8,312 nucleotides of DNA from Chloroflexota bacterium (GTDB lineage: Bacteria; Chloroflexota; Dehalococcoidia; DSTF01; JACRBR01): positions 1 through 8,312 of the forward strand of contig JACRBR010000110.1 in the NCBI GenBank assembly GCA_016213125.1. The letters run 5' to 3'. Every line of letters begins with the position of its first letter. The first letter of the stretch is position 1. The position numbers and the translations under genes were made by a program. Below are positions 1 through 6,496 of the stretch, piece after piece. The notes below the pieces were generated by a model. That model saw nothing but the letters and a program-made list of their open reading frames with translations, had not been told where the DNA came from and ran no database searches.

Positions 1-935
1 AGCGGGGCGAGGGTGCCGAGATCGTGATCGGCGACAAACTCGAGGATGTCCTTCGTGAGAGCGGCGAAGTGCCGCGCACGATCGCGGTAGGCGGGGTCGT
101 GCGAGAGGAGGGCGTCGTATTCCTTCATCGTGGAGCCGCAGCCGGCGGAGTTCACGATGATCGCGCTGACGTCCTCGGCGAGAAAGGCGGCGATGTTCCG
201 GCGAGCGAGATCGCGGGCGAAGGCGCGGTCGCCGCCGTGAAGGCTGAGTGCGCCGCAGCAGGTCTGCTGGTCCGGGAATATCACGCGGTAGCCGAGGCGG
301 TTGAGGACGCGGACGGTGGCGTCGTGGGATCGCGGGTACATGTGCGGCATGACGCAGCCGGTCAGCATCGCGACGATGGGCGTGAGGCCGGCGGGCTGGC
401 GCGGCGGCGAGAACCCGCGAGGCGGCATCTCGGGCAGCGAGGCCTCGGCAGACGCGAGATCGCCGGGGAGATGCTGCAGGATCCCGGAGCGGCGGACGAG
501 GCCCCGGACGGCCGAGCGCTGGTACAGGCGGAGGGCCGCGGTGGCGGCGCGTAGCCGGGACGGATGCGGAAGGATCTGTCGCATCGCGGCGACGCGCAGA
601 CGCCAGGCGAGAGGGGGATCGGAGCGCTCTGCGATTTGCGCCCGGGCAGTCTCCATGATGCGGCCGAACTGAACGCCGGAGGGACAGGCGGTCTCGCAGG
701 CTCGGCACTGGAGGCAGAGGTCGAGGTGGCCAAGCAGCGCCGACGTCGGCTGCGCGCGGCCGTCCTCGATCGCGGCGATGATCTGGATGCGGCCGCGCGG
801 CGAATCAGCCTCGAGGCCGAGGTCGAGGTACGTGGGGCACGCCTGAAGGCAGAAGCCGCAGTGGATGCAGCGCGAGAGATCCTCGGCCAGGGTGTGCTCG
901 TGTTGTTGGGTGGCGGCCGGCGTATCGAGCGTCAT
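1..935 (-). CDS. glcF: Glycolate oxidase iron-sulfur subunit GlcF (partial, C-terminus beyond left edge)
   Basis: This is the electron-transfer subunit of glycolate oxidase, passing electrons from the flavin subunits GlcD/GlcE toward the respiratory chain. Reading leftwards from ATG at 935 gives 311 uninterrupted residues before the window ends. Two ferredoxin-type 4Fe-4S motifs are complete: C23-x2-C26-x2-C29-x3-C33-P and C74-x2-C77-x2-C80-x3-C84-P. They are followed by the first cysteine-rich (CCG/heterodisulfide-reductase-like) domain, with GCV at 193-195, TCCG at 225-228 and a GCGS motif at 266-269. E. coli GlcF has about 407 residues, so roughly 95 are missing, including the second CCG motif. 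The start shares one base with the glcE stop (TGATG) and has an AAGG Shine-Dalgarno five bases upstream, which supports translational coupling. The family is certain from the motif order; the substrate is inferred from the neighbours, as related Fe-S subunits serve lactate and glycerol-3-phosphate enzymes. Confidence 0.92.
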   Translation of the reverse strand, partial: MTLDTPAATQQHEHTLAEDLSRCIHCGFCLQACPTYLDLGLEADSPRGRIQIIAAIEDGRAQPTSALLGHLDLCLQCRACETACPSGVQFGRIMETARAQIAERSDPPLAWRLRVAAMRQILPHPSRLRAATAALRLYQRSAVRGLVRRSGILQHLPGDLASAEASLPEMPPRGFSPPRQPAGLTPIVAMLTGCVMPHMYPRSHDATVRVLNRLGYRVIFPDQQTCCGALSLHGGDRAFARDLARRNIAAFLAEDVSAIIVNSAGCGSTMKEYDALLSHDPAYRDRARHFAALTKDILEFVADHDLGTLAP

Positions 936-2224
936 CAGATCCTTCCCACGAACCGGCCGGGCGACAGCAGGCGCTCCGGATCGAGCCGCTGCTTGAGCCG
1001 GCGCATGATCTCGATATCGGACCGGGGCGGGCCGAAGACATCGATCAGTTGCTTCACGGCGAGTGGCGCGGCATCGACGATGGCGACCCCGCCGCGCTCC
1101 ACCGCGATCTCGCGCACGTGGTCGACGATTGCGGGGGCGCGCGCATCATCCGCTGGTGCGAGGTTTATGCGCACGAGGCCGGCGGTGGATGTCGCGGAGA
1201 TCTGCGCCGCATCGCCGACGAAACGCCGGTCGAGGTTCTCGGCGATCGAGCCTGCGTCAGATGGCGCAACGCTCACACGCAGAGAGAGATCCGCCGGGCC
1301 AAACACAGCGCGCCAGCGATCCCACGCGCCGGGCACTTCCGCGGACTCGCCTTCCGCGAGCGCGGCGTAGTCGTGGAGCTCGTCGAGCGTGCGGGCAACG
1401 GCGGCGCCGCCACCCGCGATACGTAGGAGGGCAGTCCAGGCGCCGCGATCGCAAACAGCGCTGGCGGCCGTGGGAGACAGGAGCTCGGCGCCAATGACGG
1501 CGAGACCCCGTTCGTGGCCTGCGGAGATGATCGACTGTGCGGCGGCGGCCGACGGGGAAGCGATAGCGAGCGTGCAGTCAACCTTCGGTAACGGTGCCAG
1601 CTTGAAGGTCACTTCGGTGATGACGGCCAGCGTGCCGAGCGAGCCGACGTACACCTTGTGCATGTCGTAGCCGCTGACATTCTTCACCACGCGGCCGCCC
1701 GACTTGCTGGTGCTGCCGTCGGCATGGACCACGCGCGTGCCGAGGAGCCAATCGCGCGCGGTGCCGTAGCGATGGCGCAGCGGTCCGGACACGTTTGCCG
1801 CCAGGATGCCGCCGACAGTCGCGCGATCGGCGCCGGGCGGATCGAGCGGGAGGAACTGGCCGTGCTCCGCGAGCGCGTGCTGCAGGTCCGCGAGCCGGAC
1901 GCCCGCCTCCACGGTCACGGTCATGTCTGCTGGCTCGTGAGCGACGATCCGATGGAGTCGCCCGGTCGAGAGCGCGACGTCGAGGGCTTCAGGAATGTTG
2001 CCTAGTTGGAGGTGCGCGCCACTTCCCACGGCTGCAACGCGAAGGGCGGAACTATGTGCTTCGGTTAGGCATTTCTGAACCTGGGCTAGCGACTCGGGAG
2101 CCACACTGACGACGGACTCGAGTCCGTCGATCTCAAATGGCTGAGCTCCGGACGCGTGAAGCTGGAGCTGGCTAATGGCAGCGACAAAGTCATCGACGCG
2201 CGAGGCGACGGTCGGCTCAGACAT
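935..2224 (-). CDS. glcE: Glycolate oxidase FAD-binding subunit GlcE
   Basis: This is the second flavin-type subunit of the GlcDEF glycolate oxidase. The 429-residue product has the PCMH-type FAD-binding fold: a glycine-rich VGSGAH segment at 66-71, PGADRATVGGILAANVSGP at about 130-148, the GRVVKNVSGYDMHK region at 177-190 and GSLGTLAVITEVTFKL at 194-209. It ends with LDPERLLSPGRF, typical of this flavoprotein superfamily. E. coli GlcE is nearer 350 residues, so this copy is long, with about 35 extra residues before the FAD domain. The frame stays open far upstream, but that stretch lies inside glcD in another frame and does not resemble GlcE. ATG 2224 is chosen because a GAGG Shine-Dalgarno (2231-2234) lies six bases before it; ATG 2230 would sit directly on that site. 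The gene overlaps the end of glcD by 8 bases, and its stop overlaps the glcF start by one base. Confidence 0.9.
   Translation of the reverse strand: MSEPTVASRVDDFVAAISQLQLHASGAQPFEIDGLESVVSVAPESLAQVQKCLTEAHSSALRVAAVGSGAHLQLGNIPEALDVALSTGRLHRIVAHEPADMTVTVEAGVRLADLQHALAEHGQFLPLDPPGADRATVGGILAANVSGPLRHRYGTARDWLLGTRVVHADGSTSKSGGRVVKNVSGYDMHKVYVGSLGTLAVITEVTFKLAPLPKVDCTLAIASPSAAAAQSIISAGHERGLAVIGAELLSPTAASAVCDRGAWTALLRIAGGGAAVARTLDELHDYAALAEGESAEVPGAWDRWRAVFGPADLSLRVSVAPSDAGSIAENLDRRFVGDAAQISATSTAGLVRINLAPADDARAPAIVDHVREIAVERGGVAIVDAAPLAVKQLIDVFGPPRSDIEIMRRLKQRLDPERLLSPGRFVGRI
941..947 (-). promoter_or_regulatory. Ribosome binding site for glcF
   Basis: GGGAAGG on the minus strand lies five bases before the glcF ATG, within the last codons of glcE. 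Together with the one-base TGATG stop/start overlap this indicates termination-reinitiation coupling between glcE and glcF. Confidence 0.6.
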
Positions 2225-3719
2225 ACACATCCTCGCCCAGGCGCGCAGACACGCGCTGCGCATTCGCAACCGAAACCTCGCCACAGCCGCGATGGGTGGG
2301 GAAGGCCTTGCAGGGGTTGAATCGCTCGCCTGCGGCGAAGGCGACCTTGAGGCTGGACATCGCCGCCATGTCGGCGTCGTCGAAGAGCCAGGCCATGAAG
2401 TCTCGCTTCTCCAGTCCGACGCCGTGCTCGCCGGTGATGCTGCCGCCGGCGTCGACGCAGAGGCGCATGATCTCGGCGCCGGCCTGCAGGACGTCGACGG
2501 TGGTGCCGGGGATCCGCTCGTCGAAGAGGAGGTTGGGGTGCAGGTTACCGTCGCCGGCATGGAAGACGTTGGCGACGGCGAGGCCGTACTTTTCGGCGAC
2601 GGCGTTGGACGCACGCAGCACCTCGACGAGGCGCGTGCGGGGGACGACGCCGTCGAGCACATAGAAGTTGGGGAAGTAGCGGCCGAGGGCGCTGAGTGAG
2701 GACTTCCGGCCGGCCCAGAGCAGTTCGCGATCCGCCTGCTTGACCGCGAGGCGCACTTCGCGCGCACCGCTGTCGCGACAGATGCGGTCGATGTCCTCGG
2801 ACTGCTCGGCAGTGCTCTCCTCCAGGCCGTCGACCTCAATCAACAGGACAGCTTCCGCGTCGAGCGGGTATCCGCAGTGGAGCGCCTGTTCGACGGCGTG
2901 GATGATCATCCTGTCCATCATCTCCAGCGCAGAAGGCACGATGCCGGCTGCGATTATGGCGGAGACGGCGTTGCTGGCGTAGTCGATGCGGTTGAAGATC
3001 GCGAGAAGGGTGCGCGTGGATTCGGGCATGCGCATGAGGCGAACGGCGATCTTGGTCGCGATGCCGAGCGTGCCCTCGGAGCCGACGAACGCGCCCGCGA
3101 GGTCGTATCCCGGAAGATCGCGGGTGCGGCCGCCGACCCAGATCACCGTACCGTCCGCGAGGACCAACTCGAGGCCGAGTACGTGGTTGGTCGTGGAGCC
3201 GACGGCGAGCGTGTGGGGTCCACCGGCGTTCTCGGCGACGTTCCCGCCGATGGTGCAGGCCCGCTGGCTGGAGGGATCCGGTGCGTAGTAGAGGCCGTGC
3301 TTCGCGACGGCCTTCGAGAGATCAAGGTTCACCACGCCCGGCTCGACGATGGCGATGCGGTTTTCGCTGTCGACCTCGATGATGCGGCGCATCCGGGTCA
3401 GCGCGACGACGACGCCGCCGGTGGCCGCGAGCGCCCCGCCGCTGATGCCGGTGCCGGCGCCGCGCGGGATCACGGGCATGTCGAAGCGGCGGGCGGCGCG
3501 CACCGCCGCTGCAACCTGCCCGGCGGTCTCGGGCAGAACGACGATTTGGGGGCGGGCGCGGTCGATGGTGGCGTCGTACTCGTACAGGAGCAGTTCGTCG
3601 GGCGTGGAGAGCACGTAGCGTTTGCCGACAGCGGCCTCGAGATCGCGGATAAGGGCGGCTGTGACGGAGCCGTTCGGGATCTCGCCCGCGACGTACGAGG
3701 GAGTGGGTTCGTCGGCCAT
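2217..3719 (-). CDS. glcD: Glycolate oxidase FAD-linked catalytic subunit GlcD
   Basis: This is the catalytic flavoprotein of glycolate oxidase, oxidising glycolate (often also D-lactate in this family) to the 2-keto acid. It is 500 residues long, against 499 in E. coli GlcD. The FAD-binding PCMH domain covers about 55-230, with PRGAGTGISGG at 85-95, PDPSS at 148-152, TIGGNVAENAGG at 156-167 and GSEGTLGI at 213-220. The C-terminal FAD-oxidase domain carries FHAGDGNLHPNLLFD at 386-400, GGSITGEHGVGLEK at 425-438 and a closing FNPCKAFP at 467-474. No motif is missing. The ATG at 3719 follows an AAGGG-type Shine-Dalgarno about seven bases upstream. It is the first gene of the glcDEF set and lies 59 bases after the acetyltransferase stop, with a consensus -10 hexamer in that gap. 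A D-lactate dehydrogenase role is the main alternative, but the glcE and glcF partners favour glycolate. Confidence 0.94.
   Translation of the reverse strand: MADEPTPSYVAGEIPNGSVTAALIRDLEAAVGKRYVLSTPDELLLYEYDATIDRARPQIVVLPETAGQVAAAVRAARRFDMPVIPRGAGTGISGGALAATGGVVVALTRMRRIIEVDSENRIAIVEPGVVNLDLSKAVAKHGLYYAPDPSSQRACTIGGNVAENAGGPHTLAVGSTTNHVLGLELVLADGTVIWVGGRTRDLPGYDLAGAFVGSEGTLGIATKIAVRLMRMPESTRTLLAIFNRIDYASNAVSAIIAAGIVPSALEMMDRMIIHAVEQALHCGYPLDAEAVLLIEVDGLEESTAEQSEDIDRICRDSGAREVRLAVKQADRELLWAGRKSSLSALGRYFPNFYVLDGVVPRTRLVEVLRASNAVAEKYGLAVANVFHAGDGNLHPNLLFDERIPGTTVDVLQAGAEIMRLCVDAGGSITGEHGVGLEKRDFMAWLFDDADMAAMSSLKVAFAAGERFNPCKAFPTHRGCGEVSVANAQRVSARLGEDVYV
2231..2234 (-). promoter_or_regulatory. 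Ribosome binding site deciding the glcE start
   Basis: GAGG on the minus strand, inside the last codons of glcD, sits six bases before ATG 2224 and directly abuts the alternative ATG at 2230. The spacing favours 2224. The site lies within glcD coding sequence, so glcE translation is probably coupled to ribosomes finishing glcD. Confidence 0.6.
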
Positions 3720-3751
3720 GTCGTCGCCCTTTGCGCGGGTGGTGGTGGTGA

Positions 3752-3757
3752 ATTATA
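3752..3757 (-). promoter_or_regulatory. Candidate -10 element of a glcD promoter
   Basis: A perfect TATAAT hexamer on the minus strand lies 32 bases upstream of the glcD ATG in the 59-base gap after the acetyltransferase gene. Such an A/T run stands out in this G+C-rich sequence. Transcription would begin near 3745 and give a leader of about 26 bases containing the Shine-Dalgarno. No good TTGACA-like -35 is visible 16-18 bases upstream (GAGCCG at 17), and there is no TG extension, so the promoter may need an activator or be weak. Confidence 0.5.
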
Positions 3758-3778
3758 GGCGCGAGCGCTGGTAGCGGC

Positions 3779-4702
3779 TCAGAGGAGGATGCCGCCGGCC
3801 GGGTGGTACCGGTCGAACTTGCCGAACGGGCGGTTGGCCTTGAGGAACGACCAGCCGCCAACCTTCCAGCCACGGGAGAGGAGCGCGCCGAGGAGAGCCT
3901 GGTTGTGGGAGATGACCCAGATGCTGCCCTCGGTGACCCCGCGGTCGTGGAGCCACCCGGCGCACATCTTGAGGAGCGGGAGCTGGTCCGCCGGTTCATA
4001 GGCGGCGATGGGAGCGATGAACCCCGACGTCAGGGCGTAACCGTAACCCAGGAAGTCGCCGTCACGCGTAAGGCCGAACGACGCGGCCTCATCGAGCGGC
4101 CACGAGGCGGGGTCGAGGTAGAAGGCATGATCCTCGCGCCGCTCGGCGCCGAAGGTCGCGCGGTCGAGGTCGGCCATCCGGTCCTGCCAGCCCGAACAGT
4201 CGACGATGGTCTTCTTGTTGGCGTCAGGCTCAGGAAGATCGAGCAGCGACTCGATGGAGCCGGTCAACCGATAGCCGATGGCGAACGCGAACATGCCCGC
4301 CCGCATGTAGAGAGACTGCGCGACTGGGGAGGTCGACGACACGACCGAGAATACGGCGGCACCGCGCTCGGCGCCGTAGGCGTAGGCGCGGCCAAGGAGT
4401 TCCTGACCGATGCCGAGCGCGTGGACCTCCGGGTGTACGAAGAGCTGGGCGAGGAACCAGATATCGCCACGGACAAAGCCCTGCGAGAACCCCACGACGA
4501 GGCTGTTGATCTCGGCAACCCAGCAGCCACCCGGATCGGTGCGGAGGAGGTGGCGCTGCGCAAAATCGTTCCCGGGGATCCAGGGCCATGGATCGCGGCC
4601 TTCGCTTCGGACGAGCCACTCCATCGCGTCCTTGCGGACGTAGGCGGCGGGGCCGAGATCGGCGGGCGTCATCGGGCGGATCGAAATCCGGCGGTCAGGC
4701 AT
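3779..4702 (-). CDS. Tandem-domain GNAT-family N-acetyltransferase
   Basis: The 307-residue product is about twice a single GNAT domain and appears to be two GNAT folds in a row. The first (about 5-145) opens with RISIRPMTPADL, typical of GNAT beta-1/alpha-1. It carries acetyl-CoA motif A as QLFVHPEVHALGIGQELLGRA (86-106), with G97-x-G99 intact but H94 where R/Q is usual. SQSLYMRAG-like motif B residues follow at about 130-136. The second (about 165-307) keeps GDFLGYGYA (215-223) and the closing LLSRGWKVGGWSFL but has no clear acetyl-CoA loop, so it may be structural or bind substrate. The substrate cannot be told. TTG 4717 would add five residues, but ATG 4702 gives the natural domain start; neither has a strong Shine-Dalgarno (only GGTG seven bases before 4702). 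It lies between the SDR gene and glcD on the same strand. Confidence 0.78.
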   Translation of the reverse strand: MPDRRISIRPMTPADLGPAAYVRKDAMEWLVRSEGRDPWPWIPGNDFAQRHLLRTDPGGCWVAEINSLVVGFSQGFVRGDIWFLAQLFVHPEVHALGIGQELLGRAYAYGAERGAAVFSVVSSTSPVAQSLYMRAGMFAFAIGYRLTGSIESLLDLPEPDANKKTIVDCSGWQDRMADLDRATFGAERREDHAFYLDPASWPLDEAASFGLTRDGDFLGYGYALTSGFIAPIAAYEPADQLPLLKMCAGWLHDRGVTEGSIWVISHNQALLGALLSRGWKVGGWSFLKANRPFGKFDRYHPAGGILL

Positions 4703-4809
4703 GGGGCGGCACCGCAAGAGAATCGATGACGGAGATCGAGCAAGAACGCGTGAAGGCAGTGGCCGGCATGGGTGATTCTCCGGGAGCGCGCACGATGTGT
4801 TGGAGCAGA

Positions 4810-5682
4810 TTAGCCGCCCCGGGCTCTGGCGGCAGCGCCTGCGACCAGTTCTTCGCTGAGATCCCAGAGGCGGGCGGCTGTGGGCTCGTCATAGGACAGC
4901 GGGGTAGACGGCACCTCGCGGGATTTGACGAAGTACTTTCCGGAGACGCCCTCTACCTCGGGCGAGGACGCCAGGTAGATCGAGGTCAGAGCACCACGCT
5001 CCGGCGATATGTAGACGGGGCGGGCGATGACCTGGGCGACGCCGAAGAGCGTCCCCACGACGCCGGGGTTGTTCTTCCCGAAGCCCGTTCGGACAACGCC
5101 GGGATGCAGGGCGTTTGCCGTCACGCCCGTGCCCGCGAGGCGGCGCGCGAGTTCGTAGGCGTGAAGGACGTTGGCGAGCTTCGACTGGCCGTAAGCACGG
5201 GTGCCGCTGTAGCGACGCTCGAAATGCAGGTCATCGAAGTCGATGTGGGCACCCTTGTGAGCGGCCGAACTGACGTTGACGATGCGGGCGGGCGCGGATG
5301 CCTTCAGCATGTCGAGAAGCAGGTTTGAGAGCGCGAAGTAGGCGAGGTGGTTGAGGGCAAAGGTGAGCTCGTAGCCATCCGGGGACGTGTGGCGGCGCAT
5401 GTGGAAGGCGCCGGCGTTGTTCACGAGGACATCGAGGCGATCGCAGCGTGAACGGACCTCTGCCGCGAGCCGCTCGACGTCCCGCAACGACGACAGGTCG
5501 GCCAGTAGGAGAGAGACTTTCTCGCTGCCGCTACGCCGAACGACCTCCAGCCGAGCCGTCTCGCCGCGGGTAGGATCGCGTGCGACCATGAGCACCGAGG
5601 CGCCGTTGCGGGCGAGTTCGGCTGCGGTGACGAGTCCGATGCCGTTGCTGGCGCCAGTGACGAGGCAGACCTTGCCATCCAT
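4810..5682 (-). CDS. Short-chain dehydrogenase/reductase, retinol-dehydrogenase-like
   Basis: This is a soluble NAD(P)-dependent oxidoreductase of the classical SDR family, 290 residues. The Rossmann dinucleotide motif TGASNGIG is at 9-16, R35 after beta-2 suggests NADP(H) preference, the D62-L acidic site binds adenine, and NNAG is at 88-91. The catalytic tetrad is complete: N111, S139, Y164 and K168 (YGQSK). LHPGVVRTGFG follows the active site. The order NHLAYF, SSAAHKGAHIDFDDL and YGQSKLANVLHAYELARRL is characteristic of the RDH11-14/WWOX-like branch, whose bacterial members act on diverse alcohols, aldehydes or ketones; the substrate here is unknown. ATG 5682 is well supported by GGAGGA at 5687-5692, four bases upstream. 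The gene is divergent from the membrane-protein gene, with an inverted repeat in the spacer, and is followed 107 bases later by the acetyltransferase. Confidence 0.9.
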   Translation of the reverse strand: MDGKVCLVTGASNGIGLVTAAELARNGASVLMVARDPTRGETARLEVVRRSGSEKVSLLLADLSSLRDVERLAAEVRSRCDRLDVLVNNAGAFHMRRHTSPDGYELTFALNHLAYFALSNLLLDMLKASAPARIVNVSSAAHKGAHIDFDDLHFERRYSGTRAYGQSKLANVLHAYELARRLAGTGVTANALHPGVVRTGFGKNNPGVVGTLFGVAQVIARPVYISPERGALTSIYLASSPEVEGVSGKYFVKSREVPSTPLSYDEPTAARLWDLSEELVAGAAARARGG

Positions 5683-5686
5683 GGGG

Positions 5687-5692
5687 TCCTCC
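5687..5692 (-). promoter_or_regulatory. Strong ribosome binding site for the SDR gene
   Basis: GGAGGA on the minus strand, four bases before ATG 5682, fixes the SDR start, which also places the dinucleotide motif at the usual residues 9-16. Confidence 0.65.
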
Positions 5693-5725
5693 GTCGGATT
5701 TCACGGGTTCCACCGAGACACCAGT

Positions 5726-5755
5726 CTACCGGCCCGGCTACAGTGAGGCCGGTAG
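5726..5755. repeat. Perfect 9-bp inverted repeat in a divergent promoter region
   Basis: CTACCGGCC at 5726-5734 and GGCCGGTAG at 5747-5755 are exact reverse complements separated by 12 bases. The repeat lies 43 bases from the SDR start and 78 bases from the membrane-protein start, in the spacer between the two divergent genes. Next to it on the minus strand is TTGACG (5765-5770), a possible -35 for the SDR, so a protein bound to the repeat would cover the -10 region. An operator is the favoured reading; a leader hairpin is possible. Confidence 0.45.
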
Positions 5756-5823
5756 GCGCTTGCGCGTCAATGGGCCTGTATGGCGATCTTCTCTGCAACG
5801 GTCGATGGGGCAGCAAACGAAGG

Positions 5824-5828
5824 GGAGG
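5824..5828 (+). promoter_or_regulatory. Ribosome binding site for the DUF2269-like gene
   Basis: GGAGG five bases before ATG 5834, inside a longer purine run (AGGGGAGGGA), decides this start over the in-frame ATG at 5780, which has no such site. Confidence 0.6.
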
Positions 5829-5833
5829 GACTC

Positions 5834-6394
5834 ATGCCTGAAGGGTGGCAAGTCGGCATATTCATCCACGTACTCGCCGTGTTCGCGCTTGGCGGCGGGC
5901 TGGCCATTTCGTTCGCTACGTTCGAGATGATGCGGCACGCGAGGACAGTGCAGGAGGTGCGTGTCTGGAGCGGCCTCGGCCGCATCCTCAGCCAGTACCA
6001 GGTACTGCCTGCGACGGCGCTCGTCCTGCTGCTCTCGGGCGGCTACCTGGTGAGCGAGCTGAACGAGGAGTGGAGCGACCTTTGGATTTCGTTCTCCGCG
6101 CTGGCGCTTGTGGCCGCATCGGGCGTCGGCCTGCTGGTGATCACGCCGAGAATGCAGGCGATCGGCAGGGCAGCGGGGCCAGCGCCGGACGGACCCGTCC
6201 CGGCCGGAATCATGGCGCAGTTGCGGGACCCTGTCCTGTTCGGGGCGATTCTCGCGAACGATTTCACGAGCATCGCGATCGTGTGGAACATGACCATCCA
6301 GCCGGGCAGCGCCGGCGCGGTCCTGTCGATCGTGATTCTTGCGGGGCTCGGCGCCGCTGCGGGGTACGCTCTTTCGCGATCAGGACGCGGCTGA
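5834..6394 (+). CDS. Small multi-pass membrane protein, DUF2269-like
   Basis: The function is unknown. The 186-residue product is mostly hydrophobic, with membrane segments at about 6-29, 56-75, 83-104, 135-152 and 158-180, and few charged residues outside the loops. The opening WQVGIFIHVLAVFALGGGLAI, with a conserved-looking histidine in the first helix, and the arginine-rich first loop (HARTVQEVRVWSGLGR) resemble the predicted integral membrane protein family DUF2269; this rests on pattern recall only. ATG 5834 is chosen over the in-frame ATG 5780 because GGAGG at 5824-5828 is five bases upstream and the first helix then begins at once. It is the only plus-strand gene: divergent from the SDR and convergent with the nickel/cobalt transporter gene. 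No partner gene follows it, so its role cannot be inferred from context. Confidence 0.62.
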   Translation: MPEGWQVGIFIHVLAVFALGGGLAISFATFEMMRHARTVQEVRVWSGLGRILSQYQVLPATALVLLLSGGYLVSELNEEWSDLWISFSALALVAASGVGLLVITPRMQAIGRAAGPAPDGPVPAGIMAQLRDPVLFGAILANDFTSIAIVWNMTIQPGSAGAVLSIVILAGLGAAAGYALSRSGRG

Positions 6395-6395
6395 A

Positions 6396-6469
6396 CGCGA
6401 CGCCGGCCAGGGGCAGGGGCCGCGACCGACCAACGAGGACCGAGCGAAGCGCATGCCTTCGGCGTCGCG
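6396..6469. repeat. Perfect 10-bp inverted repeat spanning a convergent intergenic gap
   Basis: CGCGACGCCG at 6396-6405 and CGGCGTCGCG at 6460-6469 are exact reverse complements, 54 bases apart. They lie between the stop of the membrane-protein gene (6392-6394) and the stop of the transporter gene (6497-6499). The left arm begins one base after the plus-strand stop. Both mRNAs would carry the structure in their 3' ends. No T-run follows either arm, so it is not a standard intrinsic terminator. Confidence 0.35.
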
Positions 6470-6496
6470 GGCCATGCAGGAGGTTCTTGACCACGA

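Noticed and set aside
24..1370. Plus-strand open frames opposite glcF and glcE (24-554, 564-1370 and overlapping frames)
   Set aside because: They are antisense to convincing genes, rich in R, A and G from G+C-biased codons, with no recognisable domain or Shine-Dalgarno; they are mirror frames of the real genes.
2225..2839. Upstream extension of the glcE frame to 2839
   Set aside because: This stretch lies entirely within glcD in a different frame, and its S/P/R/T-rich composition does not resemble a GlcE N-terminus.
2877..3758. Long plus-strand frame opposite glcD
   Set aside because: It is rich in G, A, D and R with no domain, antisense to a fully conserved GlcD; a mirror frame.
3803..4729. 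Long plus-strand frame opposite the acetyltransferase (308 codons)
   Set aside because: It is about as long as the real gene, but the minus-strand frame has GNAT motifs while this one has none and shows mirror-frame composition.
5780..5833. In-frame upstream ATG 5780 for the DUF2269-like gene
   Set aside because: It has no Shine-Dalgarno and would add 18 polar residues before the first helix; ATG 5834 has GGAGG at ideal spacing.
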